A DNA stretch of 64,000 nt, taken from Chryseobacterium sp. JJR-5R. GTDB taxonomy: Bacteria > Bacteroidota > Bacteroidia > Flavobacteriales > Weeksellaceae. Location of the stretch: assembly GCF_034047335.1 (NCBI RefSeq), contig NZ_CP139137.1, positions 806,001 through 870,000 on the forward strand. The letters run 5' to 3'. The translations under genes and the position numbers were made by a program. The notes under the pieces were generated by a model that saw nothing but the letters and a program-made list of their open reading frames with translations, was not told where the DNA came from and did not search any database. Of this stretch, positions 49,132-57,699 are shown in pieces. How positions within the stretch are numbered: position 1 is the first letter of the stretch; each line of letters starts with the position of its first letter.

Positions 49132-51261
49132 CTATAAATTCTCCAAGATAAAATCAGTCATTTTCTGATACAGCTGCGGTCTGGTCTGCCCGCCGTAGAT
49201 TCCGTGGTTTTTATCCGGATAGGCCATAAATTCAAACTGTTTTTTATTCTGAATCAAGGCTTCCGAAAATTCCATGGAGTTCTGGAAATGTACATTGTCA
49301 TCAGCAGTCCCGTGAATTAGCAGAAATTTTCCTTTCAGTAAGTTTGCATATTCAGTAGGGGAGTTCTTATCATATCCGTCAGGGTTTTCCTGTGGCGTTC
49401 TTAAAAACCTTTCGGTATATACCGAGTCATAATACCTCCAGTTGGTTACCGGTGCTACGGCAATTCCCGCTTTGAAAACATCCGCACCTTTGGTCATGGC
49501 TAAGCTCGTCATGTATCCGCCGAAGCTCCATCCGAACATTCCGATTCTTGATTTATCGATGTAGGACTGGTTCCCGAGCCACTTTGCTGCAGCAATCTGG
49601 TCTTCGATTTCGTATTTCCCTAAATTCATGTAGGTAACTTTCTTGAATTTAGTCCCTTTGTAACCCGTCCCGCGTCCGTCTACACAAGCCACGATATACC
49701 CTTTCTGCACCAGATGGTTGAACCATAATGCATTCCCGTTGTCCCATGAATTCGAAACCTGCTGGGAACCCGGGCCCGAGTATTGAAACATAAACAGCGG
49801 GTATTTTTTATTTTTATCAAAGTTTTTAGGCTTCATGATCCAGGCATTCATCTGGTCTCCGGCTTCATTGGGGATGGTGATGAATTCTTTGTCAATAAAA
49901 TTATCAGCTTTTATTTTCTGAAGCTGGTCATTATTGTTCTGGAGCTCTTTTACTACTTTTCCGTTTCCGTCCTTTAACACAAAAGTATAAGGTTTTGAAG
50001 CGGTAGAAGATGTCTCAATGAAATAATTGTAATTTTTGCTGAAGTTTGCAGAATTGTTTCCGTCTCCGTTTGAAATCAGCATGGCTTTTCCATTTTCGAT
50101 ATTGATTTTGGAAATTACTTTATTGATGCTTCCTTTCTCTGTGGTCTGCACATAAATTTCCTTTGATTTCGGATTGAATCCATAATAATCGGTTACTTCC
50201 CAGTTGCCTTTCGTTACCTGTTTTTTCAGCTTTCCATCCTGGCTGTACCAGTATAAATGACGGTTTCCGTCTCTTTCAGAACCCCACAGGAAACTGTTGT
50301 CATCCATGAATTCCAAAGTCACGTTATCGGTGTCTACCCATTTGTCATCCGTTTCGGTAAACAGCTTTTTCACTTCTCCGGTTTTTGTATTTACTTTCAA
50401 AACGTCAGAAGCATTTTGTATCCTTTCAGAAGTGATCAGAACGATTTCATCGGCTTTTGCAGTCTGGATAACATTCGGAATATAATATTTTTTAAAATTA
50501 TCCAGGTTTACCTTTGTTTTGCTGTTGCTGTCCAAAAGGTAGATGTGCGCAGAAACCATAGAATTTTTTTCTCCTGCTTTCGGGTATTTGTAACGCATCT
50601 CACTCGGATAAAGTGTTTTTCCGTAGATGGGAATATAAATTTCAGGAACTTCGCTTTCCTCGGATCTTACAAAAACCAGGGCGTTGGAGTTTTTCGTCCA
50701 GTCATACAATCTTGCATGCCCGAATTCTTCTTCATATACCCAGTCGGCCAGACCGTTGAGGACTGCATTTTTCTTTCCGTCATTTGTAATCTGGATTATT
50801 TTTCCGGAATCAAGATGCTGGTAGAATAAGTTATTATCGGCAATAAAGGCCACTTTGGTGCCGTCAGGTGAGAATCTCGGCTCCTGGACGAATTTTCCTT
50901 CATTCAAAGCAATGACTTTGCCCGATTTCAGGTCTTTGATGTCAAATTTCCCCAGAAAAGAATGTCTGTAAATCGGCTCGCTTTCTTTTAATAGCAGGAT
51001 CTTTGATTCATCATCAGAAAACTCATAACTCTCGAATCTTCCGTCAACAATATTTCCCTCTTTCTGAGACGTTTTATACGCATACTTGGCAATTCCTCCC
51101 TGTTCGATCACCAGATAATTTTCACCGTTTTTCATAGAGGCAATCCCGGCAATGCCTTTTCCCCGGTAATATCCGGAATATATTTTATCCAGGGTGATTT
51201 CCTGAGCGGATAAACCCTGGGATACAGCAGCTACTGCAAGTGTCAATAAGAATTTTTTCAT
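49132..51261 (-). CDS. Dipeptidyl peptidase IV, S9 prolyl oligopeptidase family
   Basis: A 709-residue exported peptidase removing X-Pro dipeptides. Signal peptide MKKFLLTLAVAAVSQGLSAQ decides the start at 51261 over the longer frame. The beta-propeller with the DPP IV double-Glu motif (DWVYEEEFGHARLYDW, near residue 190) covers about 40-450; the hydrolase domain covers 460-709 with GWSFGGYMT (Ser near 582), HGTADDNVH (Asp) and DKNHGIYGG (His near 690). The triad is complete. It could supply dipeptides for the nearby POT transporters; this is an inference from proximity. Confidence 0.94.
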   Translation of the reverse strand: MKKFLLTLAVAAVSQGLSAQEITLDKIYSGYYRGKGIAGIASMKNGENYLVIEQGGIAKYAYKTSQKEGNIVDGRFESYEFSDDESKILLLKESEPIYRHSFLGKFDIKDLKSGKVIALNEGKFVQEPRFSPDGTKVAFIADNNLFYQHLDSGKIIQITNDGKKNAVLNGLADWVYEEEFGHARLYDWTKNSNALVFVRSEESEVPEIYIPIYGKTLYPSEMRYKYPKAGEKNSMVSAHIYLLDSNSKTKVNLDNFKKYYIPNVIQTAKADEIVLITSERIQNASDVLKVNTKTGEVKKLFTETDDKWVDTDNVTLEFMDDNSFLWGSERDGNRHLYWYSQDGKLKKQVTKGNWEVTDYYGFNPKSKEIYVQTTEKGSINKVISKINIENGKAMLISNGDGNNSANFSKNYNYFIETSSTASKPYTFVLKDGNGKVVKELQNNNDQLQKIKADNFIDKEFITIPNEAGDQMNAWIMKPKNFDKNKKYPLFMFQYSGPGSQQVSNSWDNGNALWFNHLVQKGYIVACVDGRGTGYKGTKFKKVTYMNLGKYEIEDQIAAAKWLGNQSYIDKSRIGMFGWSFGGYMTSLAMTKGADVFKAGIAVAPVTNWRYYDSVYTERFLRTPQENPDGYDKNSPTEYANLLKGKFLLIHGTADDNVHFQNSMEFSEALIQNKKQFEFMAYPDKNHGIYGGQTRPQLYQKMTDFILENL

Positions 51262-51382
51262 TTCTAATTTTAAAGATTTCAAATATAACAATTTTATTAT
51301 ATGCATAAAAAAGCATTTGAATGAGATATTGGCAAAAAAATTGAATAGTTAAAGTCTAATCCAATCAAATTCAATAATAAGT

Positions 51383-51856
51383 ATGGAAACGAATGCACAT
51401 GACCAGAAGCTGAACCGTTATGAACTGGAAGACAAAATCCTGTATACCGGATTTTCGAGTTATGATGATGCTCAGAAAACAGCTGAAGAGAAAGGCGGAG
51501 AACTGGTAGAAGCAGCTTTCAGGGATGGTAATGATAATCCGGCGATTACTAGCGAAGCGGGACTTTTGGATAAAAAGCTCCATTATTTTGTAGATGCAGG
51601 AGAAGAATATAAATTTATCCATTCTTCAGACCCGGCTTTCAAAGATTATGCGGATGAGCTTCAGAAAATAAAGGCTAAACTACGGGAAGATGCTCCGGAT
51701 GAGCGTTATATTACCAATTTTGAAATCGAAAATGCAGAAGACCCGATTGTGGTGATCAAAGACGGGCATTTTGAATCCGTAACTTCACGGGAGCGTTCAA
51801 AATACCTGAAGAATGCGAAAGTATATGAGATTGCCGTATCTGTGCCTAAATCTTAA
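51383..51856 (+). CDS. Conserved hypothetical protein
   Basis: A 157-residue acidic, soluble protein without signal peptide. It starts METNAHDQKLNRYELEDKIL and has SYDDAQKTAEEKGGELVEAA near residue 27, DAPDERYITNFEIENAEDPI near 112 and SRERSKYLKNAKVYEI near the end. I do not recognise a domain. It is followed after 12 bp by a small DUF6496-like gene, so the two are an operon. Confidence 0.75.
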   Translation: METNAHDQKLNRYELEDKILYTGFSSYDDAQKTAEEKGGELVEAAFRDGNDNPAITSEAGLLDKKLHYFVDAGEEYKFIHSSDPAFKDYADELQKIKAKLREDAPDERYITNFEIENAEDPIVVIKDGHFESVTSRERSKYLKNAKVYEIAVSVPKS

Positions 51857-51868
51857 AATATAACAGCA

Positions 51869-52051
51869 GTGAGCGATAAAAAGTATTCAAAAAAAGCTCA
51901 GGAGAAAATACATGAGGTTATGGATGAATTTAAGGAAGGGAAACTGAAATCTTCTTCCGGCGATCAAGTGACCGACAGAAAACAAGCCGTAGCTATCGGG
52001 ATTTCTGAGGCAAGAGAAGATGGACTGAAAGTCCCGAAGCAGAAAAAATAA
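51869..52051 (+). CDS. Small DUF6496-like protein
   Basis: A 60-residue basic protein read from GTG 51869: YSKKAQEKIHEVMDEFKEGK, then LKSSSGDQVTDRKQAVAIGI and SEAREDGLKVP. The pattern K-A-x-x-K-V-x-x-V-M-x-E-F-K-x-G followed by V-x-x-R-K-Q-A-x-A-I-A is the DUF6496 signature of small stress-related proteins. Role unknown; possibly DNA-binding from charge. A strong terminator follows. Confidence 0.8.
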   Translation: MSDKKYSKKAQEKIHEVMDEFKEGKLKSSSGDQVTDRKQAVAIGISEAREDGLKVPKQKK

Positions 52052-52066
52052 AAATTGCTAATTAAT

Positions 52067-52103
52067 AAAGTCGGCCTGAACTTAGTTCAGGCCGACTTTA
52101 TTT
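52067..52103. terminator. Bidirectional terminator
   Basis: AAAGTCGGCCTGAAC pairs with GTTCAGGCCGACTTT, a 15-bp perfect stem with a 3-nt loop and TATTTT, between convergent genes. Confidence 0.85.
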
Positions 52104-52140
52104 TCCATTGAATAAAATAAGCGGTCTGGTTTTAATCATA

Positions 52141-53805
52141 TTAACCCTTATGATTGTAAAGGACTTCATAATATTCATCCGCCATCCTGTCACTGTTAAA
52201 CTGGTCTCTCACATCATTCATGGCGTTGTACTGAATCTGTCTCCACTGATTCGGATTGTCATAATAGGCCGGTAGGATTTCGTTTTCAAGGATTTCATAT
52301 AATGCGTTCAGGTCATAATTATCCTGTTCGTAAACACTCATGTTCTCATAATCACATTTAGGAACCACAAAAGAATTCTCGCCGTGTTTTGCAAATTCAG
52401 GAATCCATCCGTCATCTGTTGAAAGGTTAACGGAACCGTTCATGGAGGCTGTCATCCCTGAAGTGCCTGACGCTTCTCTCGGAACCCTCGGGTTGTTGAG
52501 CCAGAGATCAGAGCCCTGTTTTAAAGATTTGCTTAATGCAAGTTCATATCCGGTGAGAACGGCCATGCTTTTATAATTCTTACTTTCTTCGACCAGGGAA
52601 TTGAACGTTGAAATCGCAGAATAATCCATCGGGTAAGGCTTTCCTGCCCAGATGATCTGGACCGGGTATTTGGGATGGTTAAGCAGTTTAGAGAATCTTT
52701 TTTTGTCATGCAGGAGCAGGTCGGCACGTTTGTAACCGGCAAATCTCCTTGCCCATACGATGGTGAAAATATTGGGATCGAATAAATTCCCGGTCTGGTC
52801 TGCCACTATTTCAAACAGCTTTTCCTTCAGATGTTTTTTACGGGCATCAAAACCTGCTCCATCATTTCCTTCTTTGGCTTCATAAAGAGGCTGGTCTGCC
52901 CAGTATTTGAATTCCTGAGCGTTGGTAATGGAAGTAATTTCACAGATTCCCTCATATTTGCTCCACATTGTCCTGGAAACGGTCCCGTGGAGCTCAGAAA
53001 CCCCATTGGCCATTTTTGCCATTTTTAATGCGCAGAGTGAATGGTTGAAGCTGTCATCATCGGAACCTTCAATACGCTTCACTTCTTCCATGCTTAATCC
53101 TGAGAAATAAGACATGTCGTGACAGAGTTTCAGGCTGTGCTTTTCATTTCCGGCTTCTTCAGGCGTGTGGGTGGTGAAAACCAGTTTTTCTTTCACCCTG
53201 TTCAGGTCTCCGTTATACTTTTTCAATAGATGAAAAGCAGCAGGAAGCCCGTGGGCCTCATTTAAATGATAAATTTCCCTTTCCATATTCAGTTCATCCA
53301 GCAGCTGGGCACCTCCTTTTCCAAGCAGGATATACTGGGCCAGTTTGGTTGCTTCGTTGGCATCATACAAACGGTGACTGATGGTTTTGGAAACGTGGTC
53401 GTTTTCCGGGACATCTGTTGAAAGGAAGAACATCGGGGCTGTATGGAAGATCTCAGGATCAAGATACCATACTTTTACCCATACCGGGGCACTGTGGATT
53501 TCAATCTGAAACTTAATTCCCGTATCTTCAAGGAAGCTGTACATTTTCTTTGTCCAGACAGGCTGAAGGGTCTGGTCATGGTTCCTTGCCTGATCATAAT
53601 ATCCGAATTTCCAGAGAATTCCTATCCCGATAAGGTCCTGTTTAAGATTATAGGCACTTCTCATATGAGATCCTGCCAGGAACCCGAGGCCTCCCGAGTA
53701 TATCTTCAGCACCTGTTCAAGGGCAAACTCCATTGAGAAATAAGCTGCCTTTTTAGAATATTTGGGATTAACGGTAAAGGGTATTTTAAAGTTATTAAAA
53801 TCCAT
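52141..53805 (-). CDS. Short GT35 alpha-glucan phosphorylase-like protein lacking the PLP lysine
   Basis: A 554-residue cytoplasmic protein of the alpha-glucan/glycogen phosphorylase superfamily, short type. FSMEFALEQVLKIYSGGLGF and LAGSHMRSAYNL (about 25-57), HLNEAHGLPAAFHLLKK (near 185), FTTHTPEEAGNE (near 215), WARRFAGYKRADLLL (near 355) and PREASGTSGMTASMNGSVNL (near 450) are family landmarks. In glycogen phosphorylase the residue after the Met of that last motif is the PLP-binding lysine; here it is Thr, as I recall for related Bacteroidota proteins. It may thus not be a PLP-dependent phosphorylase. The start at 53805 (MDFNNFKIPF) is chosen over the longer frame. Confidence 0.88.
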   Translation of the reverse strand: MDFNNFKIPFTVNPKYSKKAAYFSMEFALEQVLKIYSGGLGFLAGSHMRSAYNLKQDLIGIGILWKFGYYDQARNHDQTLQPVWTKKMYSFLEDTGIKFQIEIHSAPVWVKVWYLDPEIFHTAPMFFLSTDVPENDHVSKTISHRLYDANEATKLAQYILLGKGGAQLLDELNMEREIYHLNEAHGLPAAFHLLKKYNGDLNRVKEKLVFTTHTPEEAGNEKHSLKLCHDMSYFSGLSMEEVKRIEGSDDDSFNHSLCALKMAKMANGVSELHGTVSRTMWSKYEGICEITSITNAQEFKYWADQPLYEAKEGNDGAGFDARKKHLKEKLFEIVADQTGNLFDPNIFTIVWARRFAGYKRADLLLHDKKRFSKLLNHPKYPVQIIWAGKPYPMDYSAISTFNSLVEESKNYKSMAVLTGYELALSKSLKQGSDLWLNNPRVPREASGTSGMTASMNGSVNLSTDDGWIPEFAKHGENSFVVPKCDYENMSVYEQDNYDLNALYEILENEILPAYYDNPNQWRQIQYNAMNDVRDQFNSDRMADEYYEVLYNHKG

Positions 53806-53990
53806 ACAAACAATTTTATATTTATATAAAGATATTAAATATGAAAACAAACTCTGTGTTAATTATTCAATAAATTATTTAAAAAAATCCCTGTCTGCCG
53901 TTTTTTTAAGTACCTTTAAATGTAAAATTTTGATAGTCAAAAACTTCATGATGCACAATGAAGTCCGTATGTGTTCAGCCGTCATAAAAA

Positions 53991-54797
53991 ATGAAGCACA
54001 TGAAAAAGAAATTTTCTGATGAGGATTTAATTAAAAATCTGAGTTTATATTACCTGAACCGGCATCTGAAAAAGAAGCCGATTGAAAAGTATCACCGTAC
54101 CATAGACGAATCCGAGCTTCATGACCGCGAAAAATACAGAAAGAAAGCGGAAATCCTGCTGCTTAATTCTTTTATGCACCATTTCCCTGACGTAAAGTTT
54201 GAAGATTTGACCTGTGAGAGCCCTGATTTCATTGCAAAGTTCAACGATAAGAAAATCGGGATTGAGCTGACCGAAGTGATCAACCATATGGAAATGAAAA
54301 AGACAGAAAGCAGCCTGAATAAAATGTTTCGTCAGGCTGAAATTATCTTGGAACAGGAAAACACCGCGAAATACCGCGGTGTTTATTTTTTAGAATTCCT
54401 TCCGGGTATAAAGTGGATTACCTTAGAAAACCAGCAGGAAATCATTTTAAACATCTGCAGGAGCATTAAACAGGGAAAGCCTGCCGGCTGTGTAAAAAGA
54501 ATAAGAAAGTCCGCACACCGGAGGAATGTTTTTATCACCAACGAATATAATATGAACCTTTTTGATGAACTGTGTTCAGGAAAAATTGTGGAACTGATCC
54601 ATAAAAAGAATGAGAAATTCCCTTATTACGACAGTACGGTTGATGAATGCTGGCTGGTTATTGTTTCAGATATGAACTCCATTGCATCACGGTATACTTT
54701 CATCCAGGATAAAGAAAATCTGCAACAGGTAAAAAGCCCTTTTCATAAAATCTTTCATTTGGAGAACCTTTGCGGAAATCTAACAAGTATTAAATAA
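53991..54797 (+). CDS. Hypothetical protein with PD-(D/E)xK-like core
   Basis: A 268-residue soluble protein with no recognised family. The segment SPDFIAKFNDKKIGIELTEV (near residue 83-102) has the pattern PD-x(12)-G-I-E-x-T found in restriction-endonuclease-fold proteins, with Asp and Glu in place and Thr where Lys is typical. A helix-rich N-terminus (YYLNRHLKKKPIEKYHRTID) precedes it, and beta strands follow (GVYFLEFLPGIKWI, ECWLVIVSD). It might be a nuclease or a degenerate relative. It stands alone, with a 185-bp upstream gap and no neighbouring methylase. Confidence 0.7.
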   Translation: MKHMKKKFSDEDLIKNLSLYYLNRHLKKKPIEKYHRTIDESELHDREKYRKKAEILLLNSFMHHFPDVKFEDLTCESPDFIAKFNDKKIGIELTEVINHMEMKKTESSLNKMFRQAEIILEQENTAKYRGVYFLEFLPGIKWITLENQQEIILNICRSIKQGKPAGCVKRIRKSAHRRNVFITNEYNMNLFDELCSGKIVELIHKKNEKFPYYDSTVDECWLVIVSDMNSIASRYTFIQDKENLQQVKSPFHKIFHLENLCGNLTSIK

Positions 54798-54876
54798 TTT
54801 TTTGTTGATATACCATAAATTTATATTTTTTTATGAATTATTATTATTTTATACGGGGTGTTTGATGCGAAATGTT

Positions 54877-54884
54877 TATATTTG
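54877..54884 (+). promoter_or_regulatory. Candidate -7 element of the T9SS type B gene
   Basis: TATATTTG, inside the palindrome GTTTATATTTGATAAAC, lies 48 bp before ATG 54932. Confidence 0.4.
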
Positions 54885-54931
54885 ATAAACACAATTTTAC
54901 ATCAGTTTATCACTATCATCAAATTGAAACC

Positions 54932-57025
54932 ATGAAAAAATATCTATTCCTTTTTTTTCTGCTGATCTCAAGGATTCTCTTTTCTCAGGCAGACTGTTCC
55001 ACGGCTCTTGCTGTATGCGGGAATTCCAGTATTACCTATTCACCATCCGGAATCGGAGCCGTTAATGAGAGCTTAGGAGGCTGTTTAATTACAGGCGAGC
55101 ATAATTCGATCTGGTACAAAATCACCATTGCCACAGGAGGCACGCTGACTTTTGATCTTGTTCCCGGAGATCCGGACGCAGACTATGACTGGGCGATCTA
55201 CGGACCGAATGTTTCCTGTGCAAACCTGGGAGCCGCCATACGCTGTAATGCAGCCACAGTGATCGGAGTGGGTGCTTCTACAGGGCTAAATATGACCAGT
55301 ACGGTTACCAGTGCTGCCGGAGGTTCTGCCACGCCCTACTGCAAATACCTTGATGTTCTGCCGGGACAGACCTATTATTTGTACATAGACAACTGGGTGG
55401 ATGTATTCAACCCGACCCTGGCGCCTTTCTCCTTAACCTGGGGCGGAACGGCTACCCTGGCTTCGCCGTTTACCAATCCTGCAATCCAGACCCAGCCCTT
55501 TTCGCCACCGGGTGTTCCTGCCGCCAATCCTGCGGATCCCAGGGAGATTGTCATATGCCAGAACCCTGCGGTTTTTAATTTCAATACTTTGTCTGCCGGA
55601 ATCCTTAACGGAAATGCGAATTTCCAGATCAGTTACCATACTTCTCAGAATGACGCGCTTTCAGGCGTAAACCCGATCCTGGTACCGCAAACCGTAAGTA
55701 CAACTGCTGTTTATTATTTCAGTATTCATTACCAGGACCCGGCAAACCCCAATAACCCGCTTAATTCCTGCAGGCAGGTGGGAGCTTTTAAGTTTAAACA
55801 GGGGAATATTACAGGTACGAATGTAAATCTTTTCAGCTGTAACAACAACAATGCGGGCATAGGTACATTTAACCTCACTTCTGCCGCGGTCTTCGGTGAT
55901 CCGCTGGCCATCAAAAAATATTACCATACTCTGGCTGATCTAAATGCGGGAACCAATGAAATTACCAACCCTGCAGCTTTTGTATCTGCGGAAGGAATCG
56001 TATATGTGAAAATAATCTCATCATTCGGATGCACGGCAACAGCCGTCATTTCTCTGAAATTTTATCCTGTTGTGGTGGTAACCGAGGCCAGTTTAAGATC
56101 ATGTTTCATAGAATCAAACCCTTCAACAGCCTTATTTAACCTGACAACAGCAGCGGTAGCCGCACAGACGGGCATTAAAAAATATTATCCGTCTTTAACA
56201 GATGCCCAGAACGGGACCAATGAAATTCTGAACCCAACCGCTTATATAGCGCCTAGCGGCACTGTTTTTATAAAAGTTACCGACGGAAACGGATGTTTTG
56301 CCATCGCCAAAGTCAATTTGTTGGTTCTGCCTCCCGTATATTCCAATATCCTGCAGGATAAAATAATCTGTATGGAAGATAAAACAACGCTGGATGCAGG
56401 CCCGGGTTTTACCGCTTATGAATGGAGCACCGGTGCTACTTCCCAAACGATTAATAATGTCGGCGCAGGAACATACTGGGTCAAGCTGAAAACAGGTGAA
56501 TGTATTACGCGGCAGACCGTAAAAGTGTATTCTTCCGAACAGCCGGTAATTTCAGATGTGGATATTGCCAATACTACAGTTACCGTAAATGTTAAAGGCG
56601 GAACCCCGAAATATCAGTATTCTATGGACGGTATCAACTGGCAGGATTCGAATGTCTTTACCAATGTGATCAGAGGCGATCATCATGTTATGGTAAAAGA
56701 TGCTTACGACTGTGAACCTGTTGATATCACCATTGTTGTCCCGAACCTGGTTAATGTGATTACCCCAAACGGAGACGGTGTTAATGACATTATTGACTAT
56801 TCTGCATTGGGAAACAAGCAGAACCTGGTATTTAATATTTTCGACCGTTACGGAAATAAAATATTCGAAGCCAATACATTCAATGCTTATAAATGGGACG
56901 GAACCATCGGCGGTAAAAAAGTCCCTACCGGTACCTATTGGTATTCCATAACATGGAATGAAAATGACAAAAAGAGTACATTATTCAAATATTCAGGATG
57001 GGTCATGGTAAAAAACAGGGAATAG
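54932..57025 (+). CDS. Secreted protein with T9SS type B (gliding-motility) C-terminal domain
   Basis: A 697-residue cell-surface protein. Signal peptide MKKYLFLFFLLISRILFSQA, then a jelly-roll-like domain (about 25-165; SIWYKITIATGGTLTFDLVP, TYYLYIDNWVD). The middle holds repeats of about 85 residues, visible as IKKYYHTLADLNAGTNEITN (near 330) and IKKYYPSLTDAQNGTNEILN (near 415), each ending in a G-C-T/F-A cysteine. A PKD/SprB-like part follows (YQYSMDGINWQDSNVF). The C-terminal 85 residues (VITPNGDGVNDIIDY, then VFNIFDRYGNKIFEANTFNA, YKWDGTIGGKKVPTGTYWYS) are the type B sorting domain. It is exported by the type IX system and attached or released at the surface; probably adhesin-like. Confidence 0.92.
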   Translation: MKKYLFLFFLLISRILFSQADCSTALAVCGNSSITYSPSGIGAVNESLGGCLITGEHNSIWYKITIATGGTLTFDLVPGDPDADYDWAIYGPNVSCANLGAAIRCNAATVIGVGASTGLNMTSTVTSAAGGSATPYCKYLDVLPGQTYYLYIDNWVDVFNPTLAPFSLTWGGTATLASPFTNPAIQTQPFSPPGVPAANPADPREIVICQNPAVFNFNTLSAGILNGNANFQISYHTSQNDALSGVNPILVPQTVSTTAVYYFSIHYQDPANPNNPLNSCRQVGAFKFKQGNITGTNVNLFSCNNNNAGIGTFNLTSAAVFGDPLAIKKYYHTLADLNAGTNEITNPAAFVSAEGIVYVKIISSFGCTATAVISLKFYPVVVVTEASLRSCFIESNPSTALFNLTTAAVAAQTGIKKYYPSLTDAQNGTNEILNPTAYIAPSGTVFIKVTDGNGCFAIAKVNLLVLPPVYSNILQDKIICMEDKTTLDAGPGFTAYEWSTGATSQTINNVGAGTYWVKLKTGECITRQTVKVYSSEQPVISDVDIANTTVTVNVKGGTPKYQYSMDGINWQDSNVFTNVIRGDHHVMVKDAYDCEPVDITIVVPNLVNVITPNGDGVNDIIDYSALGNKQNLVFNIFDRYGNKIFEANTFNAYKWDGTIGGKKVPTGTYWYSITWNENDKKSTLFKYSGWVMVKNRE

Positions 57026-57042
57026 AGATTATCTGATGATAA

Positions 57043-57072
57043 AAAAGCCATCTTACGGAAGATGGCTTTTAA
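57043..57072. terminator. Bidirectional terminator
   Basis: AAAAGCCATCTT (57043-57054) pairs with AAGATGGCTTTT (57059-57070) around ACGG, between convergent genes. Confidence 0.88.
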
Positions 57073-57428
57073 TTAAATGCATTGGTATCTTTAAAATAAT
57101 CGGAGAGGTATAATATCTTTCCTTTCTCGGAGAATTGGATGACGGTACAGATTTCATTTTGGTAACTTCCTTTTCCCAGTCTGTTTCCTGATGAACGCGT
57201 CTGGTAAAAATACCTGTTGTTTCCCAGATTGAAAATTTCAGAAACATGCCATTCTAATTTTTCATAACGCTTGAAAATAGCCCTGAATAAAGCCAGAATC
57301 CTGCTTTTTCCTGAAACTTCCTTCATCGGCGGAATCCAGATGGTGCTTTCATCGGTAAACCATTTTTCAAGATGTTCCGTATTCAGAGAATTTAAGTCTT
57401 TCATAAAATGACTGATTCTGCAATTCAT
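57069..57428 (-). CDS. NTF2-like (SnoaL/DUF4440) protein
   Basis: A 119-residue single-domain protein: helix SLNTEHLEKWFTDESTIWIP, then GKSRILALFRAIFKRYEKLE, WHVSEIFNLGNNRYFYQTRS and KGSYQNEICTVIQFSEKGKI, which gives the curved sheet of the NTF2-like fold. It has no conserved catalytic residues that I can name. ATG 57404 (MKDLNSL) is an alternative start. Function unknown. Confidence 0.8.
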   Translation of the reverse strand: MNCRISHFMKDLNSLNTEHLEKWFTDESTIWIPPMKEVSGKSRILALFRAIFKRYEKLEWHVSEIFNLGNNRYFYQTRSSGNRLGKGSYQNEICTVIQFSEKGKILYLSDYFKDTNAFN

Positions 57429-57486
57429 AAGTTCTGTTTAACATAATATACGCGAAAAACCTTGATCTGGTTTTAAATTTATCTTT

Positions 57487-57660
57487 ATGAAAGACTTATT
57501 GACACAATGGTCCGGATATTATAAGCTGGAAACCGGTAATTTGATCAGGTTTCCGATGAGCAGATGTACCGGAAACATAATGAAAAGAACAATTTAAAAC
57601 CTATCCTGAAATAAGGGATGAATTTAAGCAATAGACTCAATCAATCCAGAATTCATATTA
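57487..57660 (+). other. Short frame-shifted coding-like remnant
   Basis: ATG 57487 opens MKDLLTQWSGYYKLETGNLI and stops at 57595-57597. Another frame in the same place reads DQVSDEQMYRKHNEKNNLKP then ILK and a stop. The two could be one small gene with a frameshift, but nothing confirms it. No other content is seen in this gap before the mtaB promoter. Confidence 0.2.
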
Positions 57661-57666
57661 AATTAT

Positions 57667-57674
57667 TATCTTTG
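57667..57674 (+). promoter_or_regulatory. -7 element of mtaB
   Basis: TATCTTTG fits TAnnTTTG, 25 bp before ATG 57700. Confidence 0.5.
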
Positions 57675-57699
57675 CAACCACAAAATTCAGAAACAATAA

